Part shown: in pieces, positions 16,655 to 32,050 of the stretch | Numbering within the stretch: the first letter of the stretch is position 1 | Layout: each line of letters opens with the position of its first letter | Source of the DNA: Rhodospirillales bacterium 20-60-12 | GTDB taxonomy: Bacteria; Pseudomonadota; Alphaproteobacteria; Acetobacterales; Acetobacteraceae | DNA: 41,769 nucleotides | Assembly: GCA_002255495.1 (NCBI GenBank) | Contig: NCAP01000005.1 | Span: 1 to 41,769 of the forward strand | Reading direction: 5' to 3' | The notes under the pieces: model-generated | The model's input: only the letters and a program-made list of their open reading frames with translations | What the model was told of the DNA's origin: nothing | Databases searched by the model: none | Translations under genes and position numbers: made by a program

Positions 16655-18054
16655 TTAGCGCGTCGTGCCGGTCATGCCGAGCGACGTCATTGGTTTGATA
16701 TGTTTGGGCACACTGCGAACCAGCGGGCCCAAAGCAACAAGGGTCGTGAACAGCAGAATTATTTCGACTGTGTAGACGGCGTCATATCCGCTCGCGGCAC
16801 CGCCGATCAGATCGCGCAATATGCCACCGAACGCGATGGCAGATCCCGCTGCCACAGCCTGCACCGCACCCCACGCACCCAGCGCCAGTCCGCTCATGCC
16901 CTCAGCTGCGTTGCTCATCGCATCGGCCAATGTGCTGACCAGGAACAACCCGCTGCCAAAGCCGATCATGAACACGCCGCAGGCAAACAGGGCCGCCAGG
17001 TGCAAGGGTGCTGAAAAAATCACCGCGGCAAACGCCATCAGCCCGATCATGACGCCGAATGCCGCCACCCGGTAAGGATCGGATTTGCGGGCCAGTTGCC
17101 GCCCGGCAAGGGCCAAGCCACACAGCCCGCCGCCCGCCAACATCGCCGTCAGCGATGTGGTCTGCGACACGGTCAAATGCAGAACCTGCCCACCATAGGG
17201 TTCGAGCAGAATATCCTGCATCGAAAATCCCATCGTCCCGAAGCCGATTGTCACCAGACGGCGGGTCGAGCGCTTTTGCAGGCGGAACGTCGCCCAGGCA
17301 TCAGCCAGGCGCGGCGCCTGAGGTTGCGGCAATGCACTCGGCGCACGGCGCGGTTCTTGTTTCCACAACGCCACACCATTGAGCAGAAAGGTCAGCAGTG
17401 CCGAACCTTGCACCACCTGGATCAGCCGGAATTCACTGAAATTGGCCAGCAGCGCGCCAAAGCCCAGCGCGCCCACCATCATGCCCGCCAAAAGCATCAC
17501 GCATAACATGCCCACCACACGCGGCCGGGAATCAGCCGGCGCCAGATCGGTCGCAAGCGCAAGTCCCGCCGTCTGCGTCGTGTGCATCCCTGCACCCACC
17601 AGCAAAAACGCGAGGCCGGCGGCAATCGGCCCGACAATATGCGGCGCGTGGCTATCACCCGAAAGCACGATCAACGCAAAGGGCATAATCGCCAAACCGC
17701 CAAATTGCAGCAGCGAGCCAAACCAGATGAATGGCACGCGTTTCCAGCCAAAGGCCGAGCGATGCTGGTCCGACCGAAAACCCACCACCGCACGTGCCGG
17801 TGCCAGCAGCAAGGGCAATGAAATCATCACCGAAACCAGCCAGGCCGGCACATGCAACTCGACAATCATCACCCGGTTCAGTGTGCCGATGATCAGAGCC
17901 GCCGCCAGACCCACCGTCACTTGAAACAGCGACAGGCGCAGCAGGCGCGGCCACGGTAATTCGGGTGTCGCAATGTCGGCGAACGGCAGCATCGCCGTGC
18001 CCATCCCAGCCCATTTTGACTGCAGCCAGTTATTGGGTTTGCTCAGAGGATTGA

Positions 18055-18058
<4 letters not shown>
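16655..18058 (-). CDS. lhaA: Light-harvesting 1 assembly protein LhaA (PucC family)
   Basis: This 467-residue MFS-type protein of the BCH/PucC subfamily has about 12 membrane helices. Recognisable stretches are LSLFQVTVGLAAALIIGTLNRVMIVEL, PLLLAPARAVVGFRSDQHRSAFGWKRVPFIW, and MHTTQTAGLALATDLAPADSRPRVVGM. LhaA helps insert LH1 polypeptides or pigments in the membrane. Its position between bchM and puhA, overlapping bchM by four bases, identifies lhaA rather than pucC or the bchG-linked homologue. Confidence 0.92.
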
Positions 18059-23266
<5,208 letters not shown>

Positions 23267-23267
23267 C

Positions 23268-24806
23268 TCAGCTGCTGAAATGCGCTTTGGCATTGTATAA
23301 TGTCTCGATGTTGATGAGCGCCGTACCTTGCTCAGCGGCATATCGCTCAGTGTTGCGCCGGGCTTTACCGCGCACGAAAAATGGTATTTTTTTCAACTCT
23401 GCCTCGGCGTCCGCACCCCATATGGCGGTCGCTTGGTTCGTGGTTAAAACGGGTTCGGGTTGGGCTTGCACAGGCTTGCCGCCCAAATGTGAGGGTGCTG
23501 CATCGCCGTGAAACTCGAAATCTTCGCGGAACATGCCAAGCAGATGCTCTTCAAGGCCCATCATCAACGGATGCACCCAACTATCGAACAGCACATTGGC
23601 GCCCTCAAATCCCATCATCGGGCTGTAACGGGCGGGGAAATCTTGCACATGCACCGGAGCAGAAATCACCGCGCACGGAATGCCGAGCCGCTTGGCGATA
23701 TGGCGCTCCATTTGTGTCCCCAGCACCAAGGCCGGATTGGCTGCCGTAATCGCGGCCTCGACTGTCAGATAATCATCACTGACCAAAGCCTCGATATTAT
23801 AAAGTTTGGCGGCGGTGCGTATCTCGCGGGCAAATTCACGGGCATAGGTGCCAAGCCCCACCACCTCGAACCCAAGCTCATCGGCAGCAACGCGTGCTGC
23901 GGCAATTGCATGTGTCGCGTCGCCAAAAATGAACACGCGCTTGCCGGTCAAATATGTCGAATCGACCGAGCGTGAATACCAGTTCAATCGCGAAGCTGTT
24001 TGCGTGAGCATAGCGGTTGCATCAATATCAGCTAATTCAGCGACTTTGGCGATGAAATCACGAGTGGCACCAACGCCGATCGGCGTGATATTGATGAATT
24101 TCTGACCATATTGCCGCTCCAGCCAGGTTGCCAGATTGAGCGCGATTTCAGGATATAAAACAATGTTGAAATCGGCGTCCGGGATCCGTGCCAGATCGCT
24201 CGGTCGGGCATTCAGCGGTGCAATCACATTGATCGAGACACCAAGCTGGCCCAGCAGAGTTGTAATTTCATGCAAATCATCGCGATGCCGAAAGCCAAGT
24301 GCCGTGGGCCCCAGAATATTGCAGGTTTTCACCAGCCGGTCGGTGGTCCTGGCCGGGCGGGGAAATGCACCAATGCAGCCGCGTGTCAGCCGATAGAATG
24401 TCTCCGCCGCACCCCAATTCTCTTTGCGTTGATAGGCGGGCAATTCAAGGGGAATAACCGGCACGGGTAAATCCAAAGCCAAAGCCAACCCCGCCGGATC
24501 GTCCTGGATCAATTCGGCGGTGCAGGACGCGCCGACAATAATCGCCTCCGGCTTGAAGCGCTCATAGGCATCGGCCACGGCATTTTTGAAAAGCTGTGCG
24601 GTATCGCCACCCAAATCACGTGCCTGAAATGTTGTATATGTCACCGGCGGGCGCTGATCGCGCCGTTCAATCATGGTGAACAGCAAATCGGCATAGGTGT
24701 CGCCTTGCGGCGCGTGCAGCACATAATGCACACCTCTCATCGCGGTGGCGATGCGCATGGCGCCAATATGCGGCGGGCCTTCATAGGTCCATAATGTCAG
24801 TTGCAT
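23268..24806 (-). CDS. bchB: Dark-operative protochlorophyllide reductase, subunit B
   Basis: This 512-residue NifK-like subunit holds the protochlorophyllide site with BchN. It begins [20 protein letters not shown] and has Asp36 in [12 protein letters not shown], the unusual aspartate ligand of the [4Fe-4S] NB cluster, plus [18 protein letters not shown] and, further in, [15 protein letters not shown]. The C-terminal domain with [21 protein letters not shown] is typical of BchB. It starts five bases after bchN ends. Confidence 0.97.
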   Translation of the reverse strand: MQLTLWTYEGPPHIGAMRIATAMRGVHYVLHAPQGDTYADLLFTMIERRDQRPPVTYTTFQARDLGGDTAQLFKNAVADAYERFKPEAIIVGASCTAELIQDDPAGLALALDLPVPVIPLELPAYQRKENWGAAETFYRLTRGCIGAFPRPARTTDRLVKTCNILGPTALGFRHRDDLHEITTLLGQLGVSINVIAPLNARPSDLARIPDADFNIVLYPEIALNLATWLERQYGQKFINITPIGVGATRDFIAKVAELADIDATAMLTQTASRLNWYSRSVDSTYLTGKRVFIFGDATHAIAAARVAADELGFEVVGLGTYAREFAREIRTAAKLYNIEALVSDDYLTVEAAITAANPALVLGTQMERHIAKRLGIPCAVISAPVHVQDFPARYSPMMGFEGANVLFDSWVHPLMMGLEEHLLGMFREDFEFHGDAAPSHLGGKPVQAQPEPVLTTNQATAIWGADAEAELKKIPFFVRGKARRNTERYAAEQGTALINIETLYNAKAHFSS

Positions 24807-24810
24807 CGGC

Positions 24811-26606
<1,796 letters not shown>

Positions 26607-26669
26607 GCCGTAAGCGTGGCCTTGCCACGGGCAGCAATCGACCATCCCGATGAGCCGATCAACGACGCG

Positions 26670-26687
26670 TGTAAACATTGCTTGACA
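26670..26687. promoter_or_regulatory. PpsR/CrtJ-type operator upstream of bchF
   Basis: The plus strand reads TGTAAACATTGCTTGACA, a perfect TGT-N12-ACA box; the minus strand reads TGTCAAGCAATGTTTACA. PpsR/CrtJ represses bch, crt and puc genes in air through such boxes, usually in pairs. A weaker match (TGT-N12-GCA) follows at 26692-26709, four bases away, which could be the partner site. Confidence 0.6.
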
Positions 26688-26949
26688 TCCATGTAAGGCA
26701 GGCGTTGCATCCGGAATTGGGATAATGGCCTGCCGCGCAAAGCGGAGAAAACAGCCAGTTCAGGGAGCCATCCGATGGTCGATTTCGCAATTCGCGGTGT
26801 TTCTTCATCTGCGGTTCCCTCGTCGCTCTCGTCCGACAAGATCAAGGCTAACCCCCCGTAAACGCATCTGTCAAGTTTATATTACGTCAATTGAACTTGA
26901 CACTCTAGTTTAAATCTGTTCATCATCGTCAAGTCTAAGGAAGACGAAC
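26688..26949. promoter_or_regulatory. Divergent control region between bchF and ppaA
   Basis: This interval, with the bchF leader, separates the two long photosynthesis operons. It holds the weak second bchF box (26692-26709), a 34-bp palindromic operator (26869-26902) and, before ppaA, a ribosome site AAGGAAG (about 26938). The stretch 26720-26860 shows no convincing gene or repeat. Confidence 0.55.
26869..26902. promoter_or_regulatory. Palindromic double PpsR-like operator upstream of ppaA-ppsR
   Basis: The outer arms TGTCAAGTT (26869-26877) and AACTTGACA (26894-26902) are exact inverted repeats. Two overlapping near-boxes are present: TGT-N12-ACG from 26869 and CGT-N12-ACA ending at 26902, sharing a central ACGT (26884-26887). 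The right arm contains TTGACA (26897-26902), which could be a -35 element, so a bound repressor would block RNA polymerase. No good -10 is visible at 17 bp. Confidence 0.55.
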
Positions 26950-27915
26950 ATGGTCGAAGTCTTTGGGTCTTTAGAGCCTGTGGCGGGCGCGGTTTTGTCC
27001 AAAAACAGGCTCCCAGGTACTCAAACGCCCACCCAGTCTTTTTTGGATAGTCCGGACTTCCTGGTCCGACCCTGCGCCGAGATTGCGCCCGCCGCGCCAA
27101 AGCGGGCCGTTCCTGCGTCTGATCGGTCCTGGGCGGAGCTTCTGAGAGACGCGATCGAGTCGGATATTTTGCCGCGTCTGGTTGAGTTGCAGCGTGCAGC
27201 GGAGGAATGTGAGGTGATCGAGCCGACGGCCAATCAGACAACCCGCTTCGATATTCAAGCGTTTGTCGATTTATTGATCTCCGATGACATGGAACAAGCC
27301 CATGCGGTCGCCGACCGCGTCATCGTGCTGTCCGGCGGGCGCGACGCATTGCTGCGCGATCTGCTGACCCCCGCCGCCCAGCATCTGGGCGTGCTGTGGG
27401 AGCAGGATGTCTGCGATTTCACAACCGTGACATTGGGGGTTTACCGGCTTGATCAGATCATGCGCCATACCGCCGCGACAGTCCTGGAGCCGGAGATCGT
27501 GCTCAGCCACGAGCGCCACGCTTTGTTGCTGCCGGCACCGGGCGAGCAGCATAGTTTCGGATTGAACATGGTGGCCGACATATTTCGCGAATCCGGCTGG
27601 TGCGTCCGCTCGGGTCCCGCTGTGCCAAAAGCAAAATTGCTCGATCTGGTCAAAGGCGAATGGTTCGATATGGTGGGGTTTTCAGTCACCGCCGATCGTT
27701 CGCTCAAAGGGCTCGCTGCCTGCCTGCGCGCGATCCGCAAGGCCTCGTGCAACGCCGGTCTCGGCATCATGATCGGCGGCTATGCGGTTGCCGCCAACGA
27801 GGAGCGCACGCGCTTTCTGGGTGCCGATTTCACGTCCGACAGTGCGGAGGACGCGCTGAGACAGGCCAATCGATTGGTCGATGCGCGCACATTAAGGAGT
27901 ATTTCGGTTATCTGA
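26950..27915 (+). CDS. ppaA: PpaA/AerR-type B12-binding photosynthesis antirepressor
   Basis: This 321-residue regulator has an N-terminal helical part and a C-terminal cobalamin-binding-like (SCHIC) domain. PAPGEQHSFGLNMVADIFRESGW contains the conserved His (about 201), the likely cobalamin or heme ligand, and MIGGYAVAANEERTRFLGADF is the phosphate-side loop. Family members (AerR, PpaA) counter PpsR/CrtJ in a light- and oxygen-dependent way. The first 65 residues are Pro/Ala-rich and look like an extension before the core. The ATG at 26950 has AAGGAAG upstream. It lies directly before ppsR, the usual pairing. Confidence 0.9.
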   Translation: MVEVFGSLEPVAGAVLSKNRLPGTQTPTQSFLDSPDFLVRPCAEIAPAAPKRAVPASDRSWAELLRDAIESDILPRLVELQRAAEECEVIEPTANQTTRFDIQAFVDLLISDDMEQAHAVADRVIVLSGGRDALLRDLLTPAAQHLGVLWEQDVCDFTTVTLGVYRLDQIMRHTAATVLEPEIVLSHERHALLLPAPGEQHSFGLNMVADIFRESGWCVRSGPAVPKAKLLDLVKGEWFDMVGFSVTADRSLKGLAACLRAIRKASCNAGLGIMIGGYAVAANEERTRFLGADFTSDSAEDALRQANRLVDARTLRSISVI

Positions 27916-27932
27916 GTCAGATTTAGTTGACA
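27915..27932. promoter_or_regulatory. PpsR-like box between ppaA and ppsR
   Basis: AGTCAGATTTAGTTGACA differs from TGTCA-N8-TGACA only at the first base. It overlaps an 8-bp inverted repeat (GAGTCAGA 27914-27921, TCTGACTC 27940-27947) and a second small palindrome GACAGA-T-TCTGTC (27929-27941). It may let PpsR control its own gene, or the repeat may form an mRNA hairpin that sets the ppaA/ppsR ratio. Confidence 0.4.
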
Positions 27933-27988
27933 GATTCTGTCTGACTCTATCAAGCCTTGGCCCGAAATGGTTGAAAGAGTGTATGATT

Positions 27989-29410
27989 ATGAAGGCGTTC
28001 GAATCCCCGGCCCGGTGGCTTGCCGACATCGATTCAGATGCCACTGCGGTGCTCATTGCGGCCGCGGCCGATTTGGCAGTCATTTTGGATCAGGACGGCA
28101 TCATTCGTGACTTCGCTTTCCAAAGCGAGTCGCTGGCGATGGAGTTTGCCGAGCATGATCAATGGCTTGGCAAACCATGGCGCGATACGGTCACCATCGA
28201 AAGCCGCGGAAAAATCGATGACATGCTGCGCGATGTTCACGCCCGCCCCGCCCGCAATGGGCGTCAGGTGAATTACGCCGCCCCCCGCGGCCCTGATATT
28301 CCCATCCTGTTTTCGGTCCTGCCCGTCGGTCAGACCGGCCGTATCATCGCCTTTGGGCGCGATTTACGCGCTTTTGCCGCCTTGCAGCAGCGCGTCGTCG
28401 ATGTCCAGCAATCCTTCGAACGCGATTATTCACGGATGCGCCATATCGAGACCCGCTATCGCATCCTGTTCCAAATGGCGCCTGAACCCGTGCTCATCAT
28501 CGATGCCGCCACCCATAAAATCATCGAGGCCAATCCCGCCGCACGGCAAATCCTCGGCGAAAAAGGCCGGCTCATCGGCCTCGCTTTGCCCGCCCTGATC
28601 GAACCCGAGAGCGAAGCCGCGCTCGAGGCGATGTTCACCACCATCCGCGCCACCGGCCGGGCCGACGATATTTCCATCACTTTGTCAAAAGATCATGTGG
28701 AGATGAAATTGTCCGCTTTCTTGTTCCGCCAGGGCAACGCGCAATTATTCCTGCTGCGCATGGGCCGCGCCGATCATGCGATGGACCAGCAATTGCTCCT
28801 CTCCGACAGCAAGGCCAAATTGCTCCAATTGGTCGAACGCGTGCCCGATGGCTTTGTTGTCACTGACAATGACGGTCGCATCATCGCCGCCAACGCCGCG
28901 TTTCTGGAAATGTCGCAAATCATGTCCGAAGGACAAGCCCAAGGCGAGTCGCTCGATCGATGGCTCGGCCGCCCCGGGGTGGATCTGGGCGTGATGATGA
29001 ATAATCTGCGCCAATATGGCTCGGTCCGGCTCTACCCGACCAGCCTGCGCGATGAATTCGGCACCGAGTCTGAGGTTGAAATCTCCGCCGGCGTGGTGAT
29101 GAATGGTGGCGAGCATTGCTACGGCTTTGCCATTCGCAGCGTCAGCCGCCGGGTCGAGGCGAAACCGCAGACCGCCCGCGCCTTCCCGCGCTCACTCGAA
29201 CAAATCATCGAGCTGATCGGCCGGGTTTCCCTCAAAGACCTGGTGCGCGAAGCGACCGACGTCATCGAACGCCTCAGCATCGAGGCTGCCCTGACCATGA
29301 CCGGCGATAACCGCGCGTCTGCCGCCGAAGTGCTCGGGGTCAGCCGGCAAAGCCTCTACGTCAAAATGCGCCGCCATGGCCTCATGGAGGCCGAACTCGG
29401 CAGCAGCTAA
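27989..29410 (+). CDS. ppsR: Photosynthesis repressor PpsR/CrtJ
   Basis: This 473-residue transcription factor has an N-terminal domain, two PAS domains (about 145-260 and 270-385; FQMAPEPVLIIDAATHKIIEANPAA and LVERVPDGFVVTDNDGRIIAANAA), a linker, and a FIS-type helix-turn-helix at the end (NRASAAEVLGVSRQSLYVKMRRHGL). PpsR binds TGT-N12-ACA and represses bch, crt and puc genes in air. Only one cysteine is present (about 377). The position just before the HTH that carries the redox cysteine in Rhodobacter reads ERLSIEAAL, serine instead of cysteine (about 430). The start is taken at 27989, nine bases after GAAAGAG; ATG 27983 is an alternative. Confidence 0.95.
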   Translation: MKAFESPARWLADIDSDATAVLIAAAADLAVILDQDGIIRDFAFQSESLAMEFAEHDQWLGKPWRDTVTIESRGKIDDMLRDVHARPARNGRQVNYAAPRGPDIPILFSVLPVGQTGRIIAFGRDLRAFAALQQRVVDVQQSFERDYSRMRHIETRYRILFQMAPEPVLIIDAATHKIIEANPAARQILGEKGRLIGLALPALIEPESEAALEAMFTTIRATGRADDISITLSKDHVEMKLSAFLFRQGNAQLFLLRMGRADHAMDQQLLLSDSKAKLLQLVERVPDGFVVTDNDGRIIAANAAFLEMSQIMSEGQAQGESLDRWLGRPGVDLGVMMNNLRQYGSVRLYPTSLRDEFGTESEVEISAGVVMNGGEHCYGFAIRSVSRRVEAKPQTARAFPRSLEQIIELIGRVSLKDLVREATDVIERLSIEAALTMTGDNRASAAEVLGVSRQSLYVKMRRHGLMEAELGSS

Positions 29411-29440
29411 TTGTACTTTTGGACCCAAGGGAGTGAGACA

Positions 29441-30370
29441 TTGTCGGCTGAGGAGACGATCGACCATCTAACCAATCCGTCTTTGCCTATGGCGTTACGG
29501 ATACCGGCACTGAAAACCTGCCTCGAGCTCCTCAAACCCGTCACCTGGTTTGCGCCGATCTGGGCATTTTTCTGCGGCGTCGTCTCATCGGGCCAGTCGC
29601 TCACGGCCCATGTGCCGATCATCCTCGCCGGACTGCTTCTCGCCGGCCCCATGGTCTGCGGTACCAGCCAGGCTGTGAATGACTGGTTCGATCGCCATGT
29701 CGATGCGATCAATGAACCAAACCGGCCAATCCCCTCGGGTCGCATGCCCGGTCATTGGGGCCTCTATATCGGCATCATCTGGACCGCTCTATCACTGCTG
29801 CTCGCCACCCGTCTCGGCATCTGGGGCTTCGCCGCCGCCGTCGTCGCACTGGCGCTGGCCTGGGCCTATAGCGCCCCGCCTTTGCGTCTGAAACAAAATG
29901 GCTGGGGCGGCAATGCGGCCGTGGCCATTTGTTACGAAGGCGTGCCCTGGTTCACCGGTGCCGCCATCATGACCAATGCTTTGCCGAGCCCGCATATTTT
30001 GCTCATCGCCCTGCTCTACAGCATCGGCGCGCATGGCATCATGACGCTCAATGACTTCAAATCCATCGATGGTGATCGCGCCATCGGCATCAAGTCGCTG
30101 CCCGCCATGCTGGGTGCCGACCGTGCCGGCCGCCTCGCCTGCTGGGTTATGATCCTGCCGCAAATCGCTGTCATCGGCGCCATGTTCGGCTGGCATCATC
30201 GCTATACTGCATTGGCCATCATTTTACTGCTCGGGGTGCAAATGATCTTGATGCTCTCGCTGCTTGAAAAACCCCGCGAGCGCGCGCCCTGGTATAATGC
30301 CACCGGCACCACACTTTATGTCATCGGCATGTTGATCAGCGCTTTCGCGCTTGCCGCAAAGGGAGTTTGA
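29441..30370 (+). CDS. bchG: Bacteriochlorophyll synthase (BchG)
   Basis: BchG esterifies bacteriochlorophyllide with geranylgeranyl or phytyl diphosphate in the membrane. The 309-residue UbiA-type protein has the prenyl-diphosphate site NDWFDRHVDAINEPNRPIPSG and the second Asp motif NDFKSIDGDRAIGIKSLP, with about eight helices. The start is probably TTG at 29441, preceded at seven bases by AAGGGAG; no ATG serves. It follows ppsR and is followed two bases later by bchP. The PucC-like gene often found between bchG and bchP elsewhere is absent. Confidence 0.95.
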   Translation: MSAEETIDHLTNPSLPMALRIPALKTCLELLKPVTWFAPIWAFFCGVVSSGQSLTAHVPIILAGLLLAGPMVCGTSQAVNDWFDRHVDAINEPNRPIPSGRMPGHWGLYIGIIWTALSLLLATRLGIWGFAAAVVALALAWAYSAPPLRLKQNGWGGNAAVAICYEGVPWFTGAAIMTNALPSPHILLIALLYSIGAHGIMTLNDFKSIDGDRAIGIKSLPAMLGADRAGRLACWVMILPQIAVIGAMFGWHHRYTALAIILLLGVQMILMLSLLEKPRERAPWYNATGTTLYVIGMLISAFALAAKGV

Positions 30371-30372
30371 TC

Positions 30373-31557
30373 ATGCAGGAACCTGAGGATTTCGACATTG
30401 TGGTCATCGGCGGCGGGCCTGCGGGCGCGACCGCGGCGCAAACCCTCGCCATGGCCGGGCGGCGGGTTTTGTTGCTCGATCGGGCCGGACGGATTAAACC
30501 CTGCGGCGGTGCTGTGCCACCGCGCGCGATTCGCGATTTCACCATTCCCGATCACCTGATCGTCGCGCGCGCCACCGGTGCCAAAATCGTCTCGCCGAAA
30601 GACCGCCAGGTGATGATGCCGATCGACGCCGGCTTTGTCGGCATGGTCGATCGTGAAACATTCGATCCCTTCCTGCGTCAACGCGCGGCCGACGCCGGGG
30701 CGATCCTGCGCGCCGGATTATTCGAAACCATCACCCGCGATGAGCAGGGCAGGGCGCTCGTCACCTATCTCGAACGCGAAGGCGGCGCGGTCACCGTGCG
30801 CGCACGCGGCATCATCGGCGCCGATGGCGCGCTCTCCGCTGTGGCCAAGCAAACCATGAAGCGCGCCGAACGCACGCGCTATGTGTTCGCCTATCACGAA
30901 ATCATCCGCGCCCCGGCGGATCATGCGGATTGGAGCGCGAATTGCTGCGATATATTTTATAACGCGAAATTATCGCCCGATTTCTATGGCTGGATTTTCC
31001 CCCATGGTGACACCGCCAGCATCGGCACTGGCAGTGCGCAAAAGGGCTTTTCATTGCGCAACGCGGTGGGTGACATGCGTGCCGCTGCGGGCCTGTCCGA
31101 TGCCGAGACAATCCGCCGTGAAGGCGCACCCTTGCCGCTGCAGCCTTTAAAAATCTGGGATAACGGGCGCGATGTGTTGCTCGCCGGCGATGCCGCTGGC
31201 GTCGTCGCCCCGGCCTCCGGCGAAGGCATTTATTATGCCCTGTTATCGGGCCAAATCGCCGGCGAAACAATGGATGCTTTCTGCGCCTCCAGCGATGCCC
31301 GGGTTTTGAAATCGGCACGCAAGCGCTTCATGAAAGACCACGGTAATGTCTTTCGGGTGCTCGGCATCATGCAGCGTTTCTGGTACACGACCGATAACCG
31401 GCGCGAGCGTTTCGTCGCCATCTGCAGCGACCCCGACGTGCAATATCTCACCTGGGAAGCTTACATGAACAAGGCTCTGGTCATCGCCAAACCCGGCGCC
31501 CATATGCGGATATTCCTGAAAAATATCGCCCATCTCACAGGGTTTGCCCGCGCGTGA
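30373..31557 (+). CDS. bchP: Geranylgeranyl reductase
   Basis: This 394-residue flavoprotein reduces the geranylgeranyl tail of bacteriochlorophyll to phytyl. It has the FAD-binding DIVVIGGGPAGATAAQTLAMAG at the N-terminus, then KPCGGAVPPRAI, IIGADGALSAVAKQ and GDAAGVVAPASGEGIYYALLSG. The ATG at 30373 follows AAAGGGAG and the bchG stop by two bases. Its stop overlaps the GTG start of tspO. Confidence 0.95.
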   Translation: MQEPEDFDIVVIGGGPAGATAAQTLAMAGRRVLLLDRAGRIKPCGGAVPPRAIRDFTIPDHLIVARATGAKIVSPKDRQVMMPIDAGFVGMVDRETFDPFLRQRAADAGAILRAGLFETITRDEQGRALVTYLEREGGAVTVRARGIIGADGALSAVAKQTMKRAERTRYVFAYHEIIRAPADHADWSANCCDIFYNAKLSPDFYGWIFPHGDTASIGTGSAQKGFSLRNAVGDMRAAAGLSDAETIRREGAPLPLQPLKIWDNGRDVLLAGDAAGVVAPASGEGIYYALLSGQIAGETMDAFCASSDARVLKSARKRFMKDHGNVFRVLGIMQRFWYTTDNRRERFVAICSDPDVQYLTWEAYMNKALVIAKPGAHMRIFLKNIAHLTGFARA

Positions 31558-32048
31558 ACGGATTCTGGAGCCATTGGGGCCCCGATTTGGTCGCCGCGGC
31601 CGGGGCTGCTTTCGTCGCCGGTGCCGGTGGTGCTCTCACAACCATCGGCCCTTGGTATCGCGATTTGAAAAAACCATCCTGGAACCCGCCCAATTGGGCG
31701 TTCGCACCGGCATGGACATTGATTTTCGTTCTCGCCGCAACCGCCGCCGTCATGGGCTGGTACCGAACGACCGATAACATTCAGGCGACGATTCTGATAT
31801 TGCTCTTCGCCTTCAACGGCGTGTGCAACATCCTTTGGAGCGCGCTGTTTTTCTATCTGCGCCGGCCTGATTGGGCGTTGCGCGAAATGATCTTTCTGTG
31901 GCTCTCGATCGCAGCACCCATGCTGTTTCTCAAACTCCATGCCGGCAACGCGTGGTTGCTATTATTGCCCTATCTGCTCTGGGTCAGTTTCGCCGGATTT
32001 TTAAATTATACCATTGTGCAACTCAATCAACCATTTAAGGCTGCCTGA
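31554..32048 (+). CDS. tspO: TspO/MBR family membrane protein
   Basis: This 164-residue protein has five membrane helices and the TspO patterns GPWYRDLKKPSWNPPNWAFAPAWT and FAFNGVCNILWSALFFYLRRPDWAL, with the many tryptophans of the family. TspO binds porphyrins and in Rhodobacter sphaeroides modulates photosynthesis gene expression in response to oxygen, possibly by controlling tetrapyrrole efflux or breakdown. The start is GTG at 31554, overlapping the bchP stop (GTGA). Its place between bchP and bchI ties it to pigment synthesis. Confidence 0.92.
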   Translation: MNGFWSHWGPDLVAAAGAAFVAGAGGALTTIGPWYRDLKKPSWNPPNWAFAPAWTLIFVLAATAAVMGWYRTTDNIQATILILLFAFNGVCNILWSALFFYLRRPDWALREMIFLWLSIAAPMLFLKLHAGNAWLLLLPYLLWVSFAGFLNYTIVQLNQPFKAA

Positions 32049-32050
32049 TT

